Source: Streptomyces sp. WAC08241 (GTDB lineage Bacteria > Actinomycetota > Actinomycetes > Streptomycetales > Streptomycetaceae). From it: a DNA stretch of 64,000 bases. How positions within the stretch are numbered: the stretch's first letter is position 1; the number at the start of each line of letters is the position of its first letter. Made by a program: the position numbers and the translations under genes. Below the pieces are notes generated by a model. The model saw only the letters and a program-made list of their open reading frames with translations. It made no database searches and was not told the DNA's origin. Shown here one piece after another: positions 1-11,682 of this stretch. The DNA lies in contig CP042279.1 in the NCBI GenBank assembly GCA_007858575.1, forward strand, positions 6,913,001 to 6,977,000. The letters run 5' to 3'.

Positions 1-69
1 CCGGGCGCCGAGGGCCGCGGTGGCTCCGCGGACGGAGATGACGGGTGTCGCTGCGGGTTCCCGGTCCAT
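1..69 (-). CDS. znuC: Zinc ABC transporter ATP-binding protein, N-terminus only
   Basis: Only the first 23 codons lie in the window; the gene continues off the left edge. The ATG (complement of 67-69) is preceded by a strong AGGAGG ribosome site and lies 26 bases after the znuA stop on the same strand, so the two are co-transcribed. The peptide begins MDREPAATPVISVRGATAAL, which fits the start of an ATPase of a metal ABC importer, but no Walker motif is visible. The identification rests mainly on the position behind a zinc-binding lipoprotein gene. Confidence 0.7.
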   Translation of the reverse strand, partial: MDREPAATPVISVRGATAALGAR

Positions 70-95
70 GGGCCGTACCTCCTGCTGTGCCGTGG

Positions 96-1091
96 TCACT
101 TGGCGCCGAGGGCCTTCTTCAGCGCGGTGAGGTTGGAACGCATGACCTCGATGTAGTCGCCGCCCCGGGACTTGTCCGTGATGCCCTCCAGCGGGTCGAG
201 CACGTCGGTCTTCAGACCGGTGTCGCCCGCGAGGGTCTTCGCGGTCTTGTCGCTGGCCAGGGTCTCGAAGAAGACGGTGGAGACCTTGTCCTTGGCCGCG
301 ATCTCCTGGAGCTCCTTCATGCGGGCGGGGCTCGGCTCGGACTCGGGGTCGATGCCGGAGATCCCCTCCTGCTCCAGGTGGTAGCGCTCGGCGAGGTAGC
401 CGAAGGCGGAGTGGGTGGTGATGAAGGTGCGGGTCGCGGTGTTCTTCAGGCCCGTCTCGAACTCGGTGTTCAGGCCGCCGAGCTTCTTCACCAGGGCGTC
501 GGTGTTCTTCCTGTAGTCGGCGGCGTGGTCCGGGTCGGCCTTCTCGAAGGCGCTGCCGACGCCCTTGGCGACCTCGGCGTACTTCACGGGGTCGAGCCAG
601 ACGTGGGGGTCGGCGCCGGCCTCGGAGCCGTGGTCGTGGCCCTCGTGGCCCTCTTCCTCGGCGTGCTCGTCCGCGTGCTCGTCGCCGTGGTCGTGGCCGA
701 CCTCGGTGCCGTGCGCTTCGAGCTTCGTGAGGGTCGTCGCGTCGATCGTGTTCTTGACGCCGGCCTGGGCGATGGCCTCGTCGACGGCGGGCTGGATGCC
801 CTTGAGGTAGAGGATGACGTCGGCCTCGCCGAGCGCGCCGATCTGCTTCGGCTTGAGCTCCAGGTCGTGCGGCTCGACGCCGGGCTTCGTGAGCGTCTCG
901 ACGGCGACGTGGCCGCCGCCTATCCGCTCGGCCAGGTACTGCATCGGATAGAACGACGCCACCACGTCCAGCTTGCCGCCCTTGTCCCCGTCGGCGGCGT
1001 CGGAGGTCCCGGCGCAGGCGGAGAGGGAGACGAGGCCGAGCGCGACGGCTCCGGCGAGGGCGGTGGTGGGTATCAGGCGACGTACGTTCAT
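96..1091 (-). CDS. znuA: Zinc-binding lipoprotein of an ABC importer
   Basis: High-affinity zinc (possibly manganese) substrate-binding protein that delivers the metal to the ABC permease outside the membrane. The N-terminus is a lipoprotein signal ending in LSAC, so it should be lipid-anchored. Residues about 125-160 form a His/Asp/Glu-rich loop (GHDHGDEHADEHAEEEGHEG), typical of ZnuA, between the two lobes. The frame is uninterrupted. An upstream TTG (1109) and ATG (1100) are in frame, but the ATG at 1091 is preferred: it sits 7 bases behind a good -10 and at the edge of a Zur-like box, as a leaderless start. It is followed by znuC. Confidence 0.93.
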   Translation of the reverse strand: MNVRRLIPTTALAGAVALGLVSLSACAGTSDAADGDKGGKLDVVASFYPMQYLAERIGGGHVAVETLTKPGVEPHDLELKPKQIGALGEADVILYLKGIQPAVDEAIAQAGVKNTIDATTLTKLEAHGTEVGHDHGDEHADEHAEEEGHEGHDHGSEAGADPHVWLDPVKYAEVAKGVGSAFEKADPDHAADYRKNTDALVKKLGGLNTEFETGLKNTATRTFITTHSAFGYLAERYHLEQEGISGIDPESEPSPARMKELQEIAAKDKVSTVFFETLASDKTAKTLAGDTGLKTDVLDPLEGITDKSRGGDYIEVMRSNLTALKKALGAK

Positions 1092-1128
1092 GACACTCAT
1101 TTTCAACAAAATTGGAAACGGTTGTCAA
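1091..1128 (-). promoter_or_regulatory. Leaderless znuA promoter with Zur-like box
   Basis: Read on the minus strand: -35 TTGACA (1123-1128), 18-base spacer, -10 GAAAAT (1099-1104), 7 bases, then the ATG at 1091. The plus strand at 1091-1105 reads TGACACTCATTTTCA, 13 of 15 matches to the actinobacterial Zur palindrome TGAAAATCATTTTCA as I remember it. A repressor bound there would cover the -10 and the transcription start. Confidence 0.75.
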
Positions 1129-1266
1129 TTGCCTTCCGTGTGGTCCGACCCACGTGACGTCCCGGCGGCCCTCGTGCCCCTCGTACCCGGAACCGATTTG
1201 ATGCGGGGGTACGGGCGCCGGTAACCTGTGGCATTCGCACTTCGTCGTCGTAATGAAGAGAGCACC

Positions 1267-2649
1267 GTGGCCGCCGACAAGATCGACACCATCGTCAGCC
1301 TGAGCAAGCGCCGTGGCTTCGTTTTTCCCTGCAGTGAGATCTACGGCGGTCAGCGCGCCGCCTGGGACTACGGGCACCTGGGCGTCGAGCTCAAGGAGAA
1401 CATCAAGCGCCAGTGGTGGCGTTACATGGTCACCTCGCGCGAGGACGTCGTCGGCATCGACTCGTCGGTCATCCTGGCGACCGAGGTCTGGGAGGCGTCC
1501 GGTCACGTCGCCACCTTCACCGACCCGCTGACCGAATGCACCTCCTGCCACAAGCGCTTCCGCGCCGACCACCTGGAGGAGGCGTACGAGGAGAAGCACG
1601 GCCGTCTCCCCGAGAACGGCCTCGCCGACCTCAACTGCCCCAACTGCGGCAACAAGGGCACCTTCACCGAGCCGAAGAACTTCTCGGGCCTGCTCTCCAC
1701 CCACCTCGGCCCGACCCAGGACAGCGGCTCCGTCGCGTACCTGCGCCCCGAGACCGCCCAGGGCATCTTCACCAACTTCGCCCAGGTGCAGCAGACCTCG
1801 CGCAAGAAGCCCCCGTTCGGCATCGCGCAGATGGGCAAGTCCTTCCGGAACGAGATCACTCCGGGCAACTTCATCTTCCGCACCCGCGAGTTCGAGCAGA
1901 TGGAGATGGAGTTCTTCGTCAAGCCGGGCGAGGACGAGGAGTGGCAGGAGTACTGGATGCAGCAGCGCTGGAACTGGTACACCGGCCTGGGCCTGCGCGA
2001 GGAGAACATGCGCTGGTTCGAGCACCCGCAGGAGAAGCTCTCCCACTACTCCAAGCGCACCGCCGACATCGAGTACCGCTTCTCCTTCGGCGGCAGCGAG
2101 TGGGGCGAGCTGGAGGGCGTCGCCAACCGCACCGACTACGACCTGAGCGCCCACTCCAAGGCCTCCGGCGCCAGCCTGACCTACCTGGACCAGGAGTCCA
2201 ACGAGCGCTACACGCCGTACGTCATCGAGCCGGCGGCCGGTGTCGGCCGCACGATGCTGGCCTTCCTCCTCGACGCGTACACCGAGGACGAGGCCCCCAA
2301 CGCCAAGGGCGTCATGGAGAAGCGCGTCGTGCTGCGCCTCGACCACCGCCTGGCCCCGGTCAAGGCCGCGGTCCTGCCGCTCTCCCGCAACCCGCAGCTC
2401 TCCCCGAAGGCCAAGGGCCTGGCGGCGGACCTGCGCCAGAACTGGAACATCGAGTTCGACGACGCCGGCGCCATCGGCCGCCGCTACCGCCGCCAGGACG
2501 AGATCGGCACCCCGTACTGCATCACCGTCGACTTCGACACCCTCGAGGACAACGCGGTGACCGTGCGCGAGCGCGACACCATGAAGCAGGAGCGCGTCTC
2601 CCTCGACCAGATCCAGGGTTACCTGGGCAGCCGCCTCCTCGGCTGCTGA
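1267..2649 (+). CDS. glyS: Glycyl-tRNA synthetase (class II, dimeric type)
   Basis: Charges tRNA-Gly with glycine. The reconstructed 460-residue length is usual for actinobacteria, and the frame is intact. A zinc-like CTSC...CPNC pair lies near residues 92-135. Class II motif 2 is represented by FRNEITP and motif 3 by GVGRTMLAFL. The GTG at 1267 follows GAAGAGAG and gives the family N-terminus (AADKIDTIVSLSKRRGF); the 13 extra in-frame codons upstream are not expected. One departure from the sequence I remember is H instead of P in the AAWDYG(H)LGVE segment. A strong terminator follows. Confidence 0.97.
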   Translation: MAADKIDTIVSLSKRRGFVFPCSEIYGGQRAAWDYGHLGVELKENIKRQWWRYMVTSREDVVGIDSSVILATEVWEASGHVATFTDPLTECTSCHKRFRADHLEEAYEEKHGRLPENGLADLNCPNCGNKGTFTEPKNFSGLLSTHLGPTQDSGSVAYLRPETAQGIFTNFAQVQQTSRKKPPFGIAQMGKSFRNEITPGNFIFRTREFEQMEMEFFVKPGEDEEWQEYWMQQRWNWYTGLGLREENMRWFEHPQEKLSHYSKRTADIEYRFSFGGSEWGELEGVANRTDYDLSAHSKASGASLTYLDQESNERYTPYVIEPAAGVGRTMLAFLLDAYTEDEAPNAKGVMEKRVVLRLDHRLAPVKAAVLPLSRNPQLSPKAKGLAADLRQNWNIEFDDAGAIGRRYRRQDEIGTPYCITVDFDTLEDNAVTVRERDTMKQERVSLDQIQGYLGSRLLGC

Positions 2650-2671
2650 GTCGCGACACCTCCGTATGGCG

Positions 2672-2707
2672 AAGCCCCCGGTTCCGGAACGACGGAACCG
2701 GGGGCTT
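2672..2707 (+). terminator. Hairpin terminator after glyS
   Basis: Perfect 15-bp stem AAGCCCCCGGTTCCG / CGGAACCGGGGGCTT with a 6-base loop, starting 22 bases after the glyS stop. It can act in both directions and also faces the end of the converging VC0807-like gene. Confidence 0.85.
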
Positions 2708-2753
2708 TCCCGTGTGCGGAGTCGTGCGGAGTCCTACGGAGTCGTACGGGCCC

Positions 2754-3465
2754 TCAGGCCGCCGCTGCCGCCGCCTCGGCCGCGGCCTGCCGCCGGGCCC
2801 CTCGGCCGCCCGGCGCCTGCTGAACCAGGCGGTCCACAGCGCGAGCGCGCCGAGCGTGGCGTAGATCAGCACCGGGCTGAGCACGACCATGGCCGAGGTG
2901 CTCAGGGCGTACGCCAGGACGATCCGGACCAGGGCCTCGACGAGGTACCCCACGCCCCACACCAGGGTGATCGTGCGCATGGTGGAGCGGAAGCCGTCGA
3001 ACTGCCAGAGCCCGTTCCACCAGGCCGCGGACTCCGGGGTGCCGTCGGTCGCGAACTTGCGCCCGAAGTAGAACATCAGCGGCCGGGGCGCGAGCAGGGT
3101 GGCCAGGCAGAGCAGCCCGAAGAGGCCGGTCACTCCCGAGTCCTTGATCAGCAGGGCGCGGGCGGTGTGCGCCCCGACCAGCGAGACCACGGCCGTGATC
3201 ACCAGGAAGACGAGGGAGACGACCGCGAACTCGTCGACCTTGCGCCGCCAGGCGACCATGACCGCGCTGTCGAGCACCGGCCAGACGCCGCTGACGAGCA
3301 GGGCGCCGAACTCGGACCAGCCGTGGTCCTCGGTCAGGGTGTCGTACGTGAGGATCGGCGCGACGACGTTGAGCCCGATGGTCAGGGCCCAGCCGATCGC
3401 CGCCGCACCCCGGAACGGGCCGGGGGTCCGGGCCGCCCGGCCGGTGTCTGTTCGTGCGTGGACAT
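2754..3465 (-). CDS. VC0807-like integral membrane protein (frameshifted)
   Basis: About 237 residues once repaired, converging on glyS. It starts at the ATG complement of 3463-3465 (MSTHEQTPAGRPG). The frame is lost near 3410-3425 and continues as FRGAAAIGWALTIGLN, then several hydrophobic helices. A second shift near 2800 gives the likely end (AAAEAAAAAA then stop). Apolar segments such as FAVVSLVFLVITAVVSLVG and MVVLSPVLIYATLGALALW support a 5-6 helix membrane protein of the VC0807/intracellular-septation-A-like group. The role is unknown. Confidence 0.6.
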
Positions 3466-3627
3466 GCGTTTCCCCTGGACCCTGGACGCGGTGCGTCGCG
3501 GTGCGGTGCGTCGCGGTGCGGTGCTTGGTGATGCGGGGAACGCTATTCGGCCACCGGCCAGGGAACGGGAAAGTCCGCCCAAAATGATCTTCAATTCACA
3601 AGGATCGGCCCGCCGGGGAGGCTCCGG

Positions 3628-4212
3628 TCAGGCGCGCAGGCCGCGCAGCAGCAGCCCCACCACGGCCTCGAACTCGGTCTCGATCGTGGGCGCCGCCACT
3701 CCGGCGCGTAGGCCGGGTCGTGGAAGCGGGAGGTCGCGTCGAAGAGCGCGCGGGCCGTCGCGTCCGGGTCGGGGCGGCGAACTCCGCCTCCCTGGCGCCC
3801 TCTCGACGATCGACCGCACCTGGTCGATCAGGACGCCGATGTGCTGCTCGACCACCCCGCTGTTCTCGTCGATCAGTACGTTGTACGTGGCGAACAGCTC
3901 GGGGTCGTCGCCCGCCTTGTGCCGCTTGGCCTCGAAGAGGTGGGCGAACCAGGCGTGGAGCTTCTCCGGCGCCGGCCGGTCCGGGGACGCGGTCAGCTCG
4001 GCCAGGGCGGTCTCGGTGCGCGAGAGCCACCGCTCGGTCACCGCCTCGCGCAGCGCCGCCTTGGTGCGGAAGTGGCGGTAGACGCTGCCGTGGCTGACGC
4101 CGAGGACCCGGGCCACGTCCACGACGGTCGCCTTCGCCGGGCCGTAGCGCCGCAGCACCTCCTCGGTGGCTTCGAGGATGCGCTCTGCGGTCAGGGTCTC
4201 GGTGGCGGCCAT
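3628..4212 (-). CDS. TetR-family repressor
   Basis: 194 residues. Residues 10-55 form a TetR HTH (TVVDVARVLGVSHGSVYRHF). The C-terminal half reads FATYNVLIDENSGVVEQH, a typical TetR ligand domain. Between about 3690 and 3800 the frame leaves and returns: the other frame supplies EFAAPDPDATARAL-like sequence, while TIETEFEAVVGLLLRGL ends back in frame, so there are compensating base losses. It lies 37 bases downstream of the aldo/keto reductase on the same strand and probably regulates it through the palindrome at 5324-5355. Confidence 0.85.
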   Translation of the reverse strand: MAATETLTAERILEATEEVLRRYGPAKATVVDVARVLGVSHGSVYRHFRTKAALREAVTERWLSRTETALAELTASPDRPAPEKLHAWFAHLFEAKRHKAGDDPELFATYNVLIDENSGVVEQHIGVLIDQVRSIVERAPGRRSSPPRPGRDGPRALRRDLPLPRPGLRAGVAAPTIETEFEAVVGLLLRGLRA

Positions 4213-4249
4213 GGAAGGACAGTACCCGTCGGTCCGGACCCGTCGGCGC

Positions 4250-5306
4250 TCACGGCCGCTCGCTGTCCAGGTGCTCCATCTGGGCCGCCGGATACCGCTC
4301 GCCGGCCGCCGCGCCCGCCGGGACGGCCTCCTCGATCGCGGCCAGGTCGGCGGCGTCGAGCGTGACGCCCAGGGCGCCGAGCGCCTCCGCGAGCCGGTCC
4401 CGGCGCCGGGCGCCGACCAGCGGGACGATGTCCGCGCCCCACCGCTCGGCCTGCGCCAGGACCCAGGCGATGGCGGTCTGCGCGACGGAGGCGCCCTTCG
4501 CCTCCGCGACCGTCCGCAGCCGGTCCACCAGGTCCAGGTTCCGCTGGAGGTTCTCGCCCTGGAAGCGCGGGCTCATGCCCCGGAAGTCGCCCGGCGCCAG
4601 CTCGCGGTCCCGGGTGAAGTGGCCGCTGATCAGACCGCGCGACAGCACGCCGTACGCCGTGATCCCGATGCCGAGCTCACGGGCGGTGGGCAGGATCTTC
4701 TCCTCGATCGACCGGGAGATCAGCGAGTACTCGATCTGGAGGTCCGAGATCGGGGTCACGGCCGCCGCCCGGCGCAGGGTGTCCGCGCCGACCTCGGAGA
4801 GCCCGACGTGCCGCACGTGTCCCGCCTCGACCAGCTCGGCGATGGCACCGACGGTCTCCTCGATCGGGACGTCCGGGTCGACGCGGGCGATCCGGTAGAC
4901 GTCGATGTGGTCGGTGCCCAGGCGCTGGAGCGAGTATGCCGCGAAGTTCTTCACGGCGGCCGGCCGGCCGTCGTAGCCGGTGAAGCCGCCCTCGACCGTG
5001 CGGAGCGCGCCGAACTTCACGCTGGTGAGGGCCTGTTCGCGGGCGGCGGCGGGGCGGTCCGCAGGGCTTCCGCGATCAGGAGTTCGTTGTGCCCCATCCC
5101 GTAGAAGTCGCCGGTGTCCAGGAGGGTCACCCCGGCGTCCAGGGCGGCGTGGATCGTCGCGATCGACTCGGCGCGGTCGCTCTCGCCGTACAGCGCGGAC
5201 ATGCCCATGCAGCCGAGGCCGAGGGCGGAGACCCGGGGCCGGTGGCGCCGAGCGGGCGGGTGGGGACGGGGCCGGAGGTGGACGCGGTGTTCTGTGTCGT
5301 GGTCAT
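4250..5306 (-). CDS. Aldo/keto reductase (frameshifted)
   Basis: NADPH-dependent carbonyl reductase of the AKR superfamily, about 350 residues after repair. It starts at ATG 5306 (MTTTQNTASTSG). The first break is near 5240, then VSALGLGCMGMSALYGESD and LLDTGDFYGMGHNE follow (catalytic Asp/Tyr region). The second break is near 5050 in a GGCGGGGCGG stretch, after which the rest is intact to the stop at 4250. Upstream lies a perfect 13-bp inverted repeat, and the TetR gene follows downstream; together they look like a substrate-inducible detoxification unit. The substrate is unknown. Confidence 0.85.
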
Positions 5307-5323
5307 GGATCCACAGTGACATG

Positions 5324-5355
5324 AGGGATGACAGATTTCAATATCTGTCATCCCT
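5324..5355. promoter_or_regulatory. Long palindromic operator before the aldo/keto reductase
   Basis: AGGGATGACAGAT (5324-5336) and ATCTGTCATCCCT (5343-5355) are perfect inverted repeats around TTCAAT. It is AT-rich compared with its surroundings and centred about 33 bases upstream of the reductase ATG, where a repressor would block transcription. A hairpin in the mRNA is the alternative. Confidence 0.7.
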
Positions 5356-5412
5356 TCGAGTGGTGCCGGAAATCGGGTGCCGCCGAGGGGCGGCCCGGGT
5401 AGCGTCCCCGGC

Positions 5413-5442
5413 ATGTACGCGTTCTTCCAGATCTACGAGTGA
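5413..5442 (+). CDS. Possible 9-residue leader peptide
   Basis: ATG followed by YAFFQIYE and TGA. A -10-like TAGCGT (5400-5405) ends 7 bases before the ATG, the spacing of a leaderless Streptomyces transcript. The ORF ends 47 bases before the DUF6243 gene, which has its own GGGAG ribosome site. The peptide is unusually aromatic (Y,F,F,Y). It could be a leader peptide or chance; no homologue is known to me. Confidence 0.3.
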   Translation: MYAFFQIYE

Positions 5443-5489
5443 GCGCCCGGCACGACCGCCCCAGTCCACCTCACTGACGGGAGAACCCC

Positions 5490-5692
5490 GTGGCGAAGAG
5501 CCGCAACAACCTCCTCGGCGTCGGCGGGCAGCGCAGAAGCTGTCCCGCGCCGACCGGCACGGCACCGGCCAGGGCCGTGACGCCGACCGGCGCGCGACCG
5601 ACGACCGCAAGCAGGAGCTCCTGAAGAAGATGCGCGAACGCGCGCAGGGAGCCGACAGCACCGAGCACGGCGAGAGCGCCGGCCGGGAGTAG
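5490..5692 (+). CDS. DUF6243-like small basic protein (frameshifted)
   Basis: About 68 residues. GTG 5490 (MAKSRNNLLGVGGQR) follows GGGAGAACCCC. One base is missing near 5533 (CGCAGAAGCTG instead of CGCAAGAAGCTG), after which the frame continues KLSRADRHGTGQGRDADR and ends KKMRERAQGADSTEHGESA. It is small, highly charged and has no membrane segment. The match to DUF6243, a Streptomyces family of unknown function, is from memory. Confidence 0.6.
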
Positions 5693-5727
5693 CCGGAACG
5701 GACCGCGCCTCCGGCGGGGGCGGGGCC

Positions 5728-7190
5728 CTACGAAGCCCTCGTCCCCGTCCGGAGCCCCTCCGCGCCCTCCTCCGACCCCAGGCGGCGGGCCGTCCGCTCC
5801 GCCGTGCGCCGCGCCCACGGCCCGCTGGTCAGCGCCCCGACCGCCAGGACGGCGAGGCCGCACCCCGTGATGATCCAGTAGGCCGGACGGGCCGCCGCCA
5901 CGAACGTCTCCGGGTCCGGCACCGACCCGGCCCCCGCCGCCAGGACCGCGCCGATCACCGCCACCCCCAGCGTCTGTCCCACCTGGCGGCTCGTCGAGGC
6001 CACTGCCGACGCCACCCCGGCCTGCGCGCGGGGCATCCCGGAGACGGCGGTGTTGGTGATCGGCGCGTTCACCAGGCCGAAGCCGATGCCGAAGACCACG
6101 TACCCCGCGAAGAGCAGCGGATCGCTCGTCTCCGCCTCGAAGGCCGCGAAGAGCAGCGGCCCGGCCGCCATCCCCGTCCCCGCGAGCAGCAGCGGCACGC
6201 GCGGTCCGCGCGCCCCCGTCAGGCGGCCCGAGAGCGGCGCGAAGACGAGGGTCATGCCGGCCATCGGCAGCATGTACAGGCCCGCGTGCAGGGCGGACAG
6301 GCCGCGCACGTCCTGGAGGTAGAGCGTGTTCAGGAAGAGGAACCCGCCGAGGGCCGCGAAGGCGCACACCGCGATCACGGTCGCTCCGCCGAACGGCGCG
6401 CTGCGGAAGAACCGCAGGTCGATCAGGGGATCGCGGCGCCTCGGCTCGTACCGGAGCAGTCCGGCGAGCGCCACGGCCGCGATCCCGGCGAAGAGCGGGT
6501 CGGACTCGATGATCGCGTACGTGAGGGAGGCGAGGAGCGCCGCCACCAGAAGCTGTCCGACGGGGTCGGGACGCCGGGGCCGGGGCGCGCGGGACTCGGG
6601 GACGTACCGCAGGGTCAGGAGCAGGGCCGCGAGGGCGACCGGCAGGTTGACCCAGAAGATCGACCGCCAGCCCACCGACTCCACGAGCAGACCGCCGACC
6701 AGCGGGCCCGCCGCCATGGAGACGCCGACGACCCCGCCCCAGACGCCGATGGCACGCGCGCGGGCCGCCGGTTCCGTGAAGGTGTTGGTGATGATCGACA
6801 TGGCGACCGGGTTCAGCATCGACCCGCCGACCGCCTGCACGGCCCGGAAGGCGACCAGGGCCTCCAGGCTCGGCGCGAGGGAGCACAGCAGCGAGCCGAG
6901 CGCGAAGACGACGAGGCCGGTGACGAAGACCTTGCGGCGGCCGATCCGGTCGGCCGTGGAGCCCGCCAGCATCAGCAGGGAGGCGAGGACCAGGGTGTAG
7001 GCGTCGATCGTCCACTGCATGCCGGAGACGGAGGCGCCGAGGTCGCGCCGCATGGCGGGCAGGGCGACGTTGAGCGCGGTGTTGTCCAGGCTGACGATCA
7101 GCAGGCTCATGCAGCAGATCGCCAGGACGAGGAGCTGCCGCCGGTGGGGAGCCGCTCCGGAACGGCCCGCCGGGATGTGAGGTCGGGCAT
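5728..7190 (-). CDS. DHA2-type MFS drug/H+ antiporter
   Basis: Predicted 14-helix proton-driven exporter, about 487 residues. The start is ATG 7190 (MPDLTSRRAVPERLP). One base is missing near 7150, after which RRQLLVLAICCMSLLIVSLD resumes the first helix; from 7110 onward the frame is intact to 5728. Motif C-type GVWGGVVGVSMAAGPLVGG and motif A-type AGSTADRIGRRKVF identify the DHA2 drug-efflux group. It is divergent from dusB across a 52-base AT-rich gap holding TAGT-N7-ACTA (7198-7212), a possible operator; no adjacent regulator gene is seen. Confidence 0.9.
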
Positions 7191-7242
7191 GTTCGGATAG
7201 TACGACTAACTAATGACCGCCGTCGTGCGCGACAATGGGCGG

Positions 7243-8378
7243 ATGACCGCGTTCACCCCCTCGCCATCGGGCCGCACATCGTGCAGCCCCCGGTGGTGCT
7301 CGCCCCGATGGCGGGTATCACCAACGCTCCCTTCCGCACCCTCTGCCGCGAGTATTCCGGCGGCAAGGGGCTGTTCGTGAGCGAGATGATCACGACGCGC
7401 GCCCTGGTCGAGCGCAACGAGAAGACGATGCAGCTCATCCGGTTCGACGAGACGGAGAAGCCGCGCTCGATCCAGCTCTACGGGGTGGACCCGGTGACGG
7501 TCGGCAAGGCCGTGCGGATGATCGTCGACGAGGACCTGGCCGACCACATCGACCTGAACTTCGGCTGCCCGGTCCCCAAGGTGACCCGGAAGGGCGGCGG
7601 CTCGGCCCTGCCCTACAAGCGGCCGCTGCTGCGGGCGATCCTGCACGAGGCCGTGACTAACGCGGGCGACCTGCCGGTCACGATGAAGATGCGCAAGGGC
7701 ATCGACGACGACCACATCACCTTCCTGGACGCGGGCCGGATCGCGGTCGAGGAGGGCGTCACGGCGATCGCCCTGCACGGGCGGACGGCGGCCCAGCACT
7801 ACGGCGGCACGGCCGACTGGGACGCCATCGCGCGCCTCAAGGAGCACGTGCCGGAGATCCCGGTCCTCGGCAACGGCGACATCTGGTCGGCCGACGACGC
7901 CCTGCGGATGATGCGCGAGACCGGCTGCGACGGCGTGGTCGTCGGGCGCGGCTGCCTGGGCCGCCCATGGCTCTTCGGGGACCTCGTGGCGGGCTTCGAG
8001 GGCACCGGTGCGTACGCGCAGCCGTCCCTGCGGGAGGTCGCGGACGCGATGGTGCGCCACGCCCGGCTGCTCGGCGAGTGGCTCGGCGACGAGGCACGCG
8101 GTGTCATCGACTTCCGCAAGCACGTCGCCTGGTACCTGAAGGGCTTCGCGGTCGGTTCGGAGATGCGCAAGAAGCTGGCGATCACCTCGTCCCTGGACGA
8201 GCTGCGCGCTCAGTTGAGCGAGCTCGACCTGGACCAGGCGTGGCCCGTCGGTGCGGACGGACCCCGGGGCCGTACGTCCGGAAACAACCGAGTCGTCCTG
8301 CCGGACGGCTGGTTGAAGGACCCGTACGACTGCTCCGGCGTGAGCGAGGACGCGGAGCTGGACACGTCCGGCGGCTGA
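7243..8378 (+). CDS. dusB: tRNA-dihydrouridine synthase
   Basis: FMN enzyme reducing uridine to dihydrouridine in the D-loop of tRNAs. About 379 residues. The ATG at 7243 lies 6 bases after GACAAT (7231-7236), so it is probably leaderless. One C is missing in the run near 7258, which hides the first residues (MTAFTPLAIG). The rest is intact: PVVLAPMAGITNAPFR (FMN-binding start), LNFGCPVPKVTRKGGGSAL with the catalytic Cys, ALHGRT, and GNGDI for phosphate binding. A terminator follows at 8465. Confidence 0.94.
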
Positions 8379-8464
8379 GATCCGGCCTTTCCTGGGAGTG
8401 ATCCTCGCCACCCTTGAGGGGGTGGGTGCTCACATGAGCAGGTTACGAACGACTGCACTGCCTG

Positions 8465-8491
8465 AAGGGTGGCACCCGGTGCCACCCTTTT
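8465..8491 (+). terminator. Terminator after dusB
   Basis: AAGGGTGGCAC...GTGCCACCCTT followed by TT gives an 11-bp GC-rich stem with a U-run. Its 3' end overlaps the palindrome at 8489-8513. Confidence 0.75.
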
Positions 8492-8542
8492 GCGTTCAGG
8501 AGTTGAACGCAAAGTCGCGATGATCGCTCACCTGAGCGACTT
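8489..8542. promoter_or_regulatory. 25-bp palindrome plus nested hairpins before ppdK
   Basis: TTTGCGTTCA (8489-8498) and TGAACGCAAA (8504-8513) are perfect 10-base arms around GGAGT. Directly downstream, TCGCTCA-CC-TGAGCGA (8524-8539) forms a hairpin that competes with AAGTCGC (8512-8518)/GCGACTT (8536-8542). This lies 190-240 bases upstream of the ppdK start. I do not recognise the regulator; the arms do not match Zur, SoxR, GlnR, LexA or HAIR boxes. The remaining bases 8543-8730 hold no further gene that I can support. Confidence 0.55.
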
Positions 8543-8730
8543 GCCTCTGTTTTGGGTCATCGCGTCTTCGGGCCCTGAAAGCGGAAGCTACTGCTCGGTT
8601 ACTTTCGAAGCGCTGGCGGACGGGTGGTTAAGACCATCTGACCGCTAGGCGTACCTCCCTAGAAGCCTTCGATCTGGGTATGTTCCTCGCCGTCAGGGCA
8701 GCCAACCGAGTCGTCGAGGAGTCGTGGCCC

Positions 8731-11459
<2,729 letters not shown>

Positions 11460-11474
11460 GGCGGTACGGGCCCG

Positions 11475-11580
11475 CTGCTGACCCCCGGTTCAGGAACGGG
11501 CCCGCGCCCCTCCTGACCTCCGGTTCAGGAACGGGCCCGAACCCCTGCTGAACCCCCGTTCAGCAGCGGATTCACTGAAC
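11475..11580. repeat. About 35-bp tandem repeat, three copies, after ppdK
   Basis: CGGTTCAGGAACGGGCCCG occurs at 11486-11504 and 11521-11539, and a degenerate third unit (CCCGTTCAGCAGCGG) starts about 11554. Each unit carries CTGCTGA or CCTGACC plus GGTTCAG. The third unit forms the hairpin CTGCTGAAC-CCCC-GTTCAGCAG (11546-11567). Confidence 0.7.
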
Positions 11581-11644
11581 CCCGGGGCCGCCGCCGGTCG
11601 ACCTCACCACCCTCACCGGCGGGCGGCGGCTCCGGATTACAGGG

Positions 11645-11682
11645 ACGGGACGGACACCTTTGTGCGGAGGTGTCCGTCCCGT
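11645..11682 (+). terminator. Strong hairpin terminator downstream of ppdK
   Basis: 15-bp perfect stem ACGGGACGGACACCT (11645-11659) / AGGTGTCCGTCCCGT (11668-11682) with an 8-base loop, then GTGTTTCTCCC. Between it and the next gene (12091) lies an AT-rich stretch (11735-11790, rare in this window) likely to hold a promoter. Short ORFs there on both strands have no recognisable content. Confidence 0.8.

Noticed and set aside
45..1157. 370-codon plus-strand ORF opposite znuA
   Set aside because: Gly/Val/Leu-rich mirror of a well-supported lipoprotein gene; typical open antisense frame of high-GC DNA.
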